Positions 25,622-33,425 of a stretch of DNA of 57,741 nucleotides are shown here, piece by piece. The notes beneath the pieces are model-generated. The model was given only the letters and a program-made list of their open reading frames with translations, was not told where the DNA came from and made no database searches. This DNA is from UBA7960 sp964348755. GTDB taxonomy: Bacteria; Bacteroidota; Bacteroidia; Bacteroidales; UBA7960. Positions within the stretch are counted from its first letter, which is position 1, and every line of letters starts with the position of its first letter. Where the stretch lies: NCBI GenBank assembly GCA_964348755.1, contig CAYGDW010000013.1, positions 1-57,741 on the forward strand, in the 5' to 3' direction. Both the position numbers and the translations under genes were made by a program.

Positions 25622-26380
25622 CTACCTGATGTTTGTCAGATTTTGCAGGGTAAAGAAACCCGGGGTAAGGCTGATGCCAAAGTCAGCTTTGGTGGTGGTA
25701 AGGATGGTTCTTTGTCCGCTGCGGGTGGCCGGAATCACTTCCATTATAGTTGGAAAGTCGCGGCCGCCCATTCGCTTTATTTCCCGAAAGTTTATGGTGT
25801 TGGCCAGGTTGCCAAACTCATCGTAATTCTCAACCCTTAACGGAAGGAAATATTGCTTTGCCACCCAATAAACCACTTTATCGTAAACCACGGGCGCATC
25901 GGGTTTGGGTTTCAGTTCAAGAACCCAGCAGTCGAGGCCGTTCATGTTTTCAGAGCGCAGCAGGCGGTGGGTAAAATCATCGATAGTGGATGTGCCACGC
26001 ACCAGATCGTCATTTGAGAAGTCTGACCCCATCCACGACTGCGACATCATGCTGGGGGGCATTTTTACGGTTCGTTCAATGCTGGGCACAAAGTTCCATA
26101 TCTCGCGGCCGCGCTTCAAAAAGGCAGTGCCCTGATCGCGTGCAGGAGCAGTAATCAGGATTATTGCGTAATCTTCGCCCAGGCTCCATGACTTCATTGA
26201 AATTTCGCGGGTGAAACGGGGCCTTATGGTGGTCATGGTCAGTTCAGTGTAAGAGGTATTGCCCCGCATATTGTCTTCAACCCGGCGAAGAATTTCCTGA
26301 GGATCCTCTGCCATGGCATCAACAAAAAAGAATATTATTGCAGAAAGAAATAGGGTGCTTCTTAAAATGATTGGTTTCAT
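25622..26380 (-). CDS. LolA-like outer-membrane lipoprotein-sorting protein
   Basis: A signal peptide ending near AMAED, then a LolA-like half-barrel fold that shields acyl chains of lipids or lipoproteins crossing the periplasm. Characteristic pieces are RRVEDNMRGNTSYTELTMT, ILITAPARDQGTAFLKRG, WNFVPSIERTVKMPPSMM and SQSWMGSDFSNDDLV. The 252-residue length fits the PF17131-type family. It lies between the GbsR-type regulator and the first permease and probably hands material from the inner-membrane ABC complex to the barrel protein. Confidence 0.9.
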   Translation of the reverse strand: MKPIILRSTLFLSAIIFFFVDAMAEDPQEILRRVEDNMRGNTSYTELTMTTIRPRFTREISMKSWSLGEDYAIILITAPARDQGTAFLKRGREIWNFVPSIERTVKMPPSMMSQSWMGSDFSNDDLVRGTSTIDDFTHRLLRSENMNGLDCWVLELKPKPDAPVVYDKVVYWVAKQYFLPLRVENYDEFGNLANTINFREIKRMGGRDFPTIMEVIPATRSGQRTILTTTKADFGISLTPGFFTLQNLTNIR

Positions 26381-26410
26381 GGTAATGGTTTTATAATTTA
26401 TTACGAATCT

Positions 26411-26893
26411 TTACTTGTATATTTCATTTTTCGACTGGTGGGCCTCCCAGCTTTTCAGCATGTATGAAACCTCACCGGTCAGCCATTCATAAAATTCAAG
26501 GGTTTGGGTCAACCATATCGATGACTTATCCTGCTTGTTTTCGCGAAAATTGAGCCCACGGCTGAAAAGATTTATCATGGCATCAATGGCTCTTATGCGT
26601 TGATCAAAATAGTTTGACCAGCTAAGTTCTGGCGAAAGGCAGTAATAGGTTTTGCGGTCGCCGGGAAGAGTAATGGCTTTTATAAATTGAATTTGCTGCA
26701 GCGATTTAAGGTTGGTGCTGATGGAGCTTTTTGAAGCCTGCAATGAGCCTACCAGCTCATCAAAACCAACAATTTCCTTTTCGTTTACCATAATGTAGCC
26801 GTGAATGCGGCCGGCCATGCGGGTAAGGCCCAGGGTCTCGAAAAAGAGCCCTACTTCTTCAATATATTCTGTGCGTTTATCAGCATCGGTCAT
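26411..26893 (-). CDS. GbsR/MarR-family transcriptional regulator
   Basis: A winged-helix regulator of the GbsR branch: GLTRMAGRIHGYIMV, then the recognition region VGSLQASKSSISTNLKSLQ, the wing LPGDRKTYY, and a helical C-terminal dimer domain. ATG 26893 (MTDADKR), giving 160 aa, is preferred to a start 16 codons upstream, whose extension looks like leader DNA. It heads the operon with the LolA-like, permease, ATPase and barrel genes and probably controls it in response to an envelope or osmotic ligand. Paired repeats upstream may be its operator. Confidence 0.9.
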   Translation of the reverse strand: MTDADKRTEYIEEVGLFFETLGLTRMAGRIHGYIMVNEKEIVGFDELVGSLQASKSSISTNLKSLQQIQFIKAITLPGDRKTYYCLSPELSWSNYFDQRIRAIDAMINLFSRGLNFRENKQDKSSIWLTQTLEFYEWLTGEVSYMLKSWEAHQSKNEIYK

Positions 26894-27447
26894 GTCAATT
26901 ATTTTTGATAAAGGTAGGAAGACATTTTTAGTTCGACACAAAAAGAACCAACCGAATTAATCGAATTTTATGCCAACTGAATTAACGATTTAATAAACAG
27001 CAATGTGCATAATTATATTGCCGTTTGAATTGTGTAAAGAAGTGTCCGGCGTGGTACAATGGGTGTTCGGCAGTGAACAGGTGCGTAAAAAAGGGGAAAT
27101 GTCTGCCGGAAGACAGTCAGGTGTAAGAAAAAAGTAAAAAATGACAAGTTTTTGGTAAAAATTTCATTCGAAAACTTTTGTTTTGCAAGTTAAATGCCCA
27201 TCCAGGCATAGACTTTTCAAAAAAAATGTGTTAAAATAATTTTTTACTTGCCATACCAAATTATGGAAAACAAATTTGATGTGGAGGTATTTATAATGAA
27301 TATGCGGCGCAGATAATTGGTGGCAGGCCATTACCTGGCCATGATTTTGCCTTTTCCCACTTGCCAAAAGTGTGATTGAACCTGCTACAGGAGGGTAAGT
27401 TTGATCAGCATATCAAGTATTTTCAAGAATGGAATCTAAACCCACTA
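26894..27447. other. intergenic region with operator-like repeats
   Basis: Near the regulator gene, two copies of CCAACYGAATTAA start at 26948 and 26973 (25 bp apart), each followed by a CGA(A)TT-like tail. A -7-like TACCTTTA lies between them and the gene (minus strand). The far half (about 27260-27440) carries a possible coding relic on the plus strand (EYAAQIIGGRPLPGHDFAF, stop, then EGKFDQHIKYFQEW). No intact gene is visible. Confidence 0.45.
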
Positions 27448-28509
27448 CTAATATTTATTCCTTTTGGCAAAAGCTACCAACGAGAGCATAACCGGCACTT
27501 CCACCAGAACCCCAATCACAGTTACCAGTGCAGCAGGCGATTGCAACCCAAATAGGGCAATGGCCACGGCAACAGCCAACTCGAAAAAGTTGCTGGCGCC
27601 TATCATGGCCGATGGAGCGCAAACCGCGTAGTTAAGATTTAGCCTCCTGCCTCCGTACCATGCCAGAAAAAATATTAAATAAGTCTGAATAACCAGGGGT
27701 ACGGCAGCCATCAAAATGATCAGGGGGTTGGCCAGGATGTTTTGTCCCTGAAAGGCGAACAGCAGCACCAGAGTTACCAACAGAGCAACAATGCTAACCG
27801 GTTTGAGCTTAGACAAAAACACGGTTTTGAACCAATTCTCGCCACGTGCGCGCAATAATATGCGTTGAGAAATAACCCCCGCAATTAGCGGAACTAACAC
27901 AAAAATGATTACGCTGGCAACCAGAGTGTCGTATGGAATGACCACGTGGGTTATACCCAGCAACAAACCCACAATAGGAATAAATGCCACCAGGATAATC
28001 AGGTCGTTTACCGAAACCTGCACCAGGGTGTAATTTGGATCGCCATCAGAAAGGTACGACCAAACAAACACCATAGCCGTGCAGGGAGCAGCGCCCAGAA
28101 TAATAGCCCCGGCAATATATTCTCCTGCCAGTTCGGGCGAGATCCATGCCTGATAAAGCCTGGAGAAAAACAGCCATGCAAAGAAGGCCATTGTAAAGGG
28201 CTTGACCAGCCAGTTGATGACCACCGTCCAAACTACACCGCGTGGCTTATTACGTATCTTCTTAATACTGGAAAAATCAACCTGCAGCATCATTGGGTAG
28301 ATCATCAGCCAAATTAGAACAGCTACCGGGATATTTACACGGGCAATTTCCAGCCGGCTTATCATATTAATACCATCACCGGCAAGATAACCCAATAAAA
28401 TCCCTCCCAAAATACACAATCCAACCCAAATGGTAAGGTATTTTTCAAAAAACCCGATTGCTTTTTTGGGCATTACCGATACCAGTACTTTTTTCGAAAA
28501 TTCGTTCAT
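27448..28509 (-). CDS. acr3: arsenite efflux transporter Acr3
   Basis: Ten-helix transporter of the bile/arsenite/riboflavin superfamily that expels arsenite (As(III)) across the inner membrane using the proton motive force. The family cysteine is present in LGAAPCTAMVFVWS; further signatures are MIYPMMLQVDF near residue 75 and IGASNFFELAVAVAIALFG near the end. At 353 aa it is the short prokaryotic form. It follows arsC by 53 bases on the same strand, giving a reduce-and-export pair. Confidence 0.95.
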   Translation of the reverse strand: MNEFSKKVLVSVMPKKAIGFFEKYLTIWVGLCILGGILLGYLAGDGINMISRLEIARVNIPVAVLIWLMIYPMMLQVDFSSIKKIRNKPRGVVWTVVINWLVKPFTMAFFAWLFFSRLYQAWISPELAGEYIAGAIILGAAPCTAMVFVWSYLSDGDPNYTLVQVSVNDLIILVAFIPIVGLLLGITHVVIPYDTLVASVIIFVLVPLIAGVISQRILLRARGENWFKTVFLSKLKPVSIVALLVTLVLLFAFQGQNILANPLIILMAAVPLVIQTYLIFFLAWYGGRRLNLNYAVCAPSAMIGASNFFELAVAVAIALFGLQSPAALVTVIGVLVEVPVMLSLVAFAKRNKY

Positions 28510-28562
28510 AAATTCAAAAAAAATATTTACTAAGCCTTTGTTTTAAGGGGCTGTTACAATAC

Positions 28563-28988
28563 TTAAATCTGAGACAGGATTTTCTCTTGGTAAAGTTTGA
28601 AGAATTTTTGCCGGATTTCCTCGCGCACGCGGCGGAACTCGCTCTGGATAAACTTGTCAGAACCTGTCGCAATCGAAGGATCATCGAATCCGATGTGCAA
28701 GCGGTGCTTTACTTTGCCCGGAAATGCCAGGCAGTTTTCGTTGGCACCCCCACAAACGGTTACCACATAATCCCATTCCTCGTATAGGTATTTGTCAACT
28801 AATTCGGAAGTGTGGTTGCTGATATCAATACCAATTTCTTTCATGGCAGTAATGGCATTTTCATTAAGCTTGCCGGTTGCTTTGGTGCCCGCCGAAAAAA
28901 CCATCAAACGCTTATCGAATGATTGGAGAAACCCGTGTGCCATTTGACTTCGACAGGAGTTTCCGGTGCAAAGGATGAGAATTTTCAT
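28563..28988 (-). CDS. arsC: arsenate reductase, thioredoxin-coupled
   Basis: Reduces arsenate to arsenite for export by Acr3. The fold is that of low-molecular-weight tyrosine phosphatases, with the P-loop LCTGNSCRS (nucleophile Cys7) at the very N-terminus and the redox cysteines Cys79 and Cys86 in VTVCGGANENC. FDDPSIATG carries the general-acid aspartate. I chose ATG 28988 (MKILILC), giving 142 aa, over an upstream start 42 codons longer, since the family begins at the P-loop strand. No ArsR repressor gene is adjacent. Confidence 0.94.
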   Translation of the reverse strand: MKILILCTGNSCRSQMAHGFLQSFDKRLMVFSAGTKATGKLNENAITAMKEIGIDISNHTSELVDKYLYEEWDYVVTVCGGANENCLAFPGKVKHRLHIGFDDPSIATGSDKFIQSEFRRVREEIRQKFFKLYQEKILSQI

Positions 28989-29260
28989 TTGCAAATCTAA
29001 CAAAAACCAACTAAACTTCTTAAAGCCTGGCCATAACTTTGCTGGTAATGGCAAATTTAAACCCTCAACTACCATTGGCGCCATACTCCATACAATTTTG
29101 ACAAAAGTTACCATTTATGCATGTACGGTGGCCAAAGTCTTAGTTAATTTATCGAAAATTTTTATCGGTTTTTTTTGATAATTTTCTTTCAGACAATTAT
29201 ATTCGTCGTAGATTTGAGATATCTAATAAGGTTTACCGGTTAAATTATCATATCGGGCTA

Positions 29261-30160
29261 ATGAACAAGCACATTTTGGTTGACCGTCTGGCCCTGACAA
29301 CGGCTTCCCTGCTTACTGGGAAGAGAAAATATTTTTCGAAAACCCTTGAGGCCCATTCATTTGAAGAGCATTTGCAACACATTGAACTTCGGGTACCGGA
29401 GCTTATTCAGGAAGGCGTTTACGAGATAAGCGCCAAAACATACAGCGGGGATGTTAATCCTGCTGTTAATTTGGTGCAGTGGCTTGGTTTCGACTACCCA
29501 ACCATTATCTATCATCACGATAAAAATGAGCAGCCTTTTGATTTGAGTGAGGAAGCAAAGAATACTTTTTACCAGATTTTCATACGCTGGCCCAGGCGCA
29601 TTCCTGCCAACCTGATAGTGGTCAGGGCCCCATTTCACCAGGGAAGGCTCAGGCAGTTCAATGAAAAAATGACTTACCTTGAGAACTTTATTACCATGGT
29701 TGCAGTGCCGGCAAGAATTACAGAATGGATAATAAGGCAATACAGGCGCCGGAGTCAAAAACCGATTATTGTTGCAGGCATTAGCCTTGGAGGTTGGGTA
29801 ACCAATTTGCACAGGGCGCACTACAACAGCGCACAGGCCTACATTCCGGTGTTGGCTGGGGCAAAACTGGCCGAAGTGTTCATTACATCGCGCTATAGCC
29901 GGCTTACCGGTGAGTTGGCCCTTCATGACCCGGAAGCATTGAGGCAAAAACTCAACTTTCAAGAAGTTTTTTGCAAACGCACCACCTTTAACCTTTACCC
30001 CGTGCTTGCAAGGTTCGATCAATTTGTAATGTATCACACACAAAAAACCGTTTACAACGGATTTCCGCTCAAAACCACAGAAGCAGGTCACATTACTGCA
30101 TCACTGAATACCGCACGCTGCCGCGAGCATATTCTTGAAGTGCTTCAAATGCTTTACTAA
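29261..30160 (+). CDS. alpha/beta-hydrolase-fold protein
   Basis: The predicted catalytic triad is visible: nucleophile Ser in VAGISLGGWV (about residue 173), Asp in LARFDQFVMY (about 250), and His in EAGHITASLN (about 276). YHHDKNEQP may form the oxyanion region. There is no signal peptide, so it is cytoplasmic. Length 299 aa. The substrate cannot be inferred; esterase, lipase or thioesterase are all possible. A possible -7 element TAGATTTG lies at 29209-29216. The downstream DUF418 gene starts 30 bases later and may be co-transcribed. Confidence 0.82.
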   Translation: MNKHILVDRLALTTASLLTGKRKYFSKTLEAHSFEEHLQHIELRVPELIQEGVYEISAKTYSGDVNPAVNLVQWLGFDYPTIIYHHDKNEQPFDLSEEAKNTFYQIFIRWPRRIPANLIVVRAPFHQGRLRQFNEKMTYLENFITMVAVPARITEWIIRQYRRRSQKPIIVAGISLGGWVTNLHRAHYNSAQAYIPVLAGAKLAEVFITSRYSRLTGELALHDPEALRQKLNFQEVFCKRTTFNLYPVLARFDQFVMYHTQKTVYNGFPLKTTEAGHITASLNTARCREHILEVLQMLY

Positions 30161-30189
30161 AAACAATTATTAATTCATAATCCGCTTTT

Positions 30190-31440
30190 ATGAGAACTAT
30201 TGCCTCACCTGTAACCTCAAAGGAAAGAATACAGCTGCTTGACTTGCTGCGTGGATTGGCCATTTTTGGCATTCTGATGGTAAATATGCAAATATTTTTC
30301 AGACCCATGCTGCACATGCTCACAGGCTTTCAGGGCGACGAAACCATGCTTAACCTGGTTTCTACATTTTTAATTAAGTTTTTATTTGAAGGAAAATTCT
30401 ATATCATGTTTTCGTTGCTTTTTGGTTACGGTTTTTTCATTTTCATGAACAAGCCTGCGGCAGATGGCCAGAACATTTTGCCAGTTTATCTGCGAAGATT
30501 GGTTTTTTTGCTGATTTTTGGAGTATTACACGTTGTTTTGCTCTGGCCTGGCGACATATTGGTTTTTTATGCCCTGTTCGGATTTTTGCTCCCGCTGTTT
30601 CGCAAAGTTTCTGACAGGGGCTTATTGAGGTGGGCGATTTGGTTGACAATAATCCCAGCAGCCATTACAACCCTTATGGTTGTATTTATCAGCCTTATGA
30701 TGCGTGTACCCGAAGCAGCCCCGCATATTGAGGCCGGTCTGAGTCAGGGGGCCGAGTCAATGCGGGAGCTTACAATAAAGGCGGCTGCAACTTATTCGAC
30801 GGGTACTTTTGCCGAAATAGCCCGCACCAGGTTGCTCGAATACAGGGTTTTGCTGCCGGGTGTACTTTTTTTCTACCCGGTAGTGCTGGCCATGTTTTTG
30901 CTGGGAAGCCTGGCTGCACGCAAGGGCCTGGTCGAAAATTACAGTGATCACATTCCCTTTTTCAGAAAATCAAATCGCCTGGGAGCCCTTATTGGTATTC
31001 CCTTCAGCGCATTGTTCGCAGTATCATATTTCTACGCTGATCCGCAGCAAATGAATATTTTTCAGGCCATCAACACGCTAAGCCTTGCACTTGGCGGCTT
31101 CTTTTTGAGTCTGTTTTACATTTCGTCAGTAGTGTTACTTTTCAACCAGGGAAAGTTAAATGCTTTTAGCAAACTTCTTTCGCCCGTGGGCCGAATGGCA
31201 CTTACCAATTACCTGCTTCATTCAATTATTTGCTCCACCTTGTTTTATTCGTATGGATTTGGTTTGTTTGGGCAAATAAACACCTTTCAGGGCGTGTTGC
31301 TAACCATTACAATATTTGGTTTACAAATACCATTTAGCCACTGGTGGCTGAAAAGGTTTAATTTCGGACCATTTGAATGGCTGTGGAGAAGCCTGACGTA
31401 TTTAAAGTTTCAGCCATTTGCGAAGCAAAAAACCAAATAG
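30190..31440 (+). CDS. DUF418 (YeiB-type) membrane protein
   Basis: A multi-pass inner-membrane protein. The N-terminal motif ERIQLLDLLRGLAIFGILMVNM is the hallmark of the heparan-alpha-glucosaminide N-acetyltransferase-like/DUF418 group, and the C-terminal DUF418 domain contains LLSPVGRMALTNYLLHSII. About nine to ten helices are visible. These proteins are thought to move acyl groups or small molecules across the membrane, but no substrate is established. Length 416 aa. Confidence 0.88.
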   Translation: MRTIASPVTSKERIQLLDLLRGLAIFGILMVNMQIFFRPMLHMLTGFQGDETMLNLVSTFLIKFLFEGKFYIMFSLLFGYGFFIFMNKPAADGQNILPVYLRRLVFLLIFGVLHVVLLWPGDILVFYALFGFLLPLFRKVSDRGLLRWAIWLTIIPAAITTLMVVFISLMMRVPEAAPHIEAGLSQGAESMRELTIKAAATYSTGTFAEIARTRLLEYRVLLPGVLFFYPVVLAMFLLGSLAARKGLVENYSDHIPFFRKSNRLGALIGIPFSALFAVSYFYADPQQMNIFQAINTLSLALGGFFLSLFYISSVVLLFNQGKLNAFSKLLSPVGRMALTNYLLHSIICSTLFYSYGFGLFGQINTFQGVLLTITIFGLQIPFSHWWLKRFNFGPFEWLWRSLTYLKFQPFAKQKTK

Positions 31441-31447
31441 GTTAAAC

Positions 31448-31873
31448 ATGAATGATATTTTAAAGAAATTGCAATACAAAGGGCAGCAAAAAGTTCTTGT
31501 AGTGAATGCCCCTGAGTCATTCAAACAGGTTTTGGAAGAGCTTATTACACTGGCGCCGACCCTTGATTTGCACAATGTTGGCGTTGAGGAAGATTTTGCT
31601 ATTGTATTTGCCACCAACAAGCACGATCTTGACCATTTTGTTGTGGCCACTACACCCAAGCTCAAAGGCGATGCAACCCTTTGGATGTGCTATCCAAAGG
31701 GCACTTCAAAAACCTACAAATGCGATTTTAACCGCGACACCGGTTAGGGTATAATGAAAAGTTACGACCTGACTGCTGTTAGCCAGGTCGCAATTGATCG
31801 TGACTGGAGCGCCCTTCGGTTTCGTAAAACGCAATTTATAAAGCAGCTTACGCGAAAATTTGTAACACGCTAA
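31448..31873 (+). pseudogene. conserved Bacteroidota protein interrupted by an amber codon
   Basis: From ATG 31448 the frame reads MNDILKKLQYKGQQKVLVV and continues through LWMCYPKGTSKTYKCDFNRD to TG, then TAG at 31745-31747. The same frame then continues without another stop for 41 residues (GIMKSYDLTAVSQVAID, then RDWSALRFRKTQFIK) to TAA at 31871. The RDWSALRFRK block is the conserved end of this family as I recall it, and a Trp (TGG) would fit at the stop, so one G-to-A change explains the interruption. It could be a fresh pseudogene, a 99-residue truncated product or a readthrough site. The function of the family is unknown. Confidence 0.78.
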
Positions 31874-31879
31874 TTTTCA

Positions 31880-33397
31880 TTAGCCCGGAAAATACAAACC
31901 TGCGCCTGGCCCCAGTGGCAACCCTAAAAGAACCCAAATTACAAGTAAGCCTGACCACAGCAAGGTAAATGCTATGGTATAAGGGAGCATGGTTGAGATA
32001 AGCGTTCCGATACCGGCTTTCTTGTCGTATTTTTCGAAATACACAATTATCAGTGCAAAAAAGCTCATCATTGGCGAAATGATGTTGGTTACGCTGTCGC
32101 CAATTCGAAATACGGCTTGCGAAAGTTCGGGCGAATACCCCAGCAACATAAACATTGGTATAAAAACTGGCCCAAGAATTGCCCATTTGGCAGAGGCACT
32201 GCCCATAAACAAATTGATGAAGCCCGACAAAACTATAAACATAAGCAAAAGCGGTATAAGCCCCAGGTCGAGTGCCTGCAGGCCTGCGGCTCCATTAATT
32301 GCAATGAGGAGACCAAGATTGCTCCAGCGAAAATAGGCCACAAACTGGGCTGCAAAAAACACCAAAACCATAAATGCGGCCAGTGTTTTAAAACTTTCGA
32401 CCATTCCTTTTACCACATCGGCATCCGATTTAAACTTTCCGGTAATAAAACCGTAAACCACTCCCATTGAACCGGCAAAGAAAAACAGGAATGCTATAAA
32501 CCCTTTGAGTAAAGGTGACCTGAGCAATGAGTTTTCAGGACCTCGCAAAAAGCCTTCAGAAGGGATAAGGCCGGCCGCCACAATAAGAATCCAAATACCG
32601 ATTACGGCAAGCACCCAGTTAAGGGCCTTCTTCTCCTTTGGGTTTAACGATTCAATCACATCGGGCTTTACGTCGCCCAGGTAAGCCCCAAGACGCGGTT
32701 CAATAAAGCGCTCGGTAACCCATGTTCCGGCAAATGCAATTACAAAAGTTGAAGTAAACATAAAGTAAAAGTTTGCTGTTGGCAGCACATAATAATCGGG
32801 GTCGATAATCCGGGCTGCTTCGGTCGAAAGACCTGCCAGCAGCGGGTCGATGGTGCCAATAAAAAGGTTGGCGCTGAACCCTCCAGAAACCCCTGCAAAG
32901 GCGGCTGCAAGACCAGCAATTGGATGGCGGCCTACCGAATGGAAAATAATACCACCAAGAGGGATTATAAGTACATAGCCTAAATCTGACGCAATGTTTG
33001 AAAGAATTCCTGCCAGCACAATTACAAAGGTGAGCAACTTAGCAGGCGCCTTCAGTACCATTAGCCTGATGGCAGCACTGAGAAGGCCGCTGCTTTCGGC
33101 AATACCTATGCCAAGCAAGGCTACCATTACTATGCCCAGAGGGGCAAAGGAGGTGTAGTTTTCAACCATTTCAAGAATTATGCGATGTATGCCTTCTTTC
33201 GAAAGCAGGTTTACGGCCTTCACTTCCTCGCCGGTAGCGGGATGAATGGCCGTCCAGTCGAGCCAATGCCCAATCATTGAAAAAACAAGTGCCAGTATAG
33301 CAAATATGGCAAACAAGCTGGCAGGGTGTGGCAATGCATTACCAGCCCTTTCTACAAATCCGAGGAATCTTCCGAATCCGCTTTTTTTCTTTGTCAT
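31880..33397 (-). CDS. AbgT-family transporter
   Basis: An inner-membrane transporter with about twelve helices. The AbgT family includes p-aminobenzoyl-glutamate importers and exporters of sulfonamides. Family blocks are FVERAGNALPHPASLFAIFA at the start, GIGIAESSGLLSAAIR, GFSANLFIGTIDPLLAGLS and GSASAKWAILGPVFIPMFML near the end. Length 505 aa. The stop lies seven bases from the end of the convergent broken gene. The direction of transport cannot be inferred. Confidence 0.93.
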   Translation of the reverse strand: MTKKKSGFGRFLGFVERAGNALPHPASLFAIFAILALVFSMIGHWLDWTAIHPATGEEVKAVNLLSKEGIHRIILEMVENYTSFAPLGIVMVALLGIGIAESSGLLSAAIRLMVLKAPAKLLTFVIVLAGILSNIASDLGYVLIIPLGGIIFHSVGRHPIAGLAAAFAGVSGGFSANLFIGTIDPLLAGLSTEAARIIDPDYYVLPTANFYFMFTSTFVIAFAGTWVTERFIEPRLGAYLGDVKPDVIESLNPKEKKALNWVLAVIGIWILIVAAGLIPSEGFLRGPENSLLRSPLLKGFIAFLFFFAGSMGVVYGFITGKFKSDADVVKGMVESFKTLAAFMVLVFFAAQFVAYFRWSNLGLLIAINGAAGLQALDLGLIPLLLMFIVLSGFINLFMGSASAKWAILGPVFIPMFMLLGYSPELSQAVFRIGDSVTNIISPMMSFFALIIVYFEKYDKKAGIGTLISTMLPYTIAFTLLWSGLLVIWVLLGLPLGPGAGLYFPG

Positions 33398-33425
33398 TAA
33401 TCTGGTTTTTATTTATTGTTTTAGT

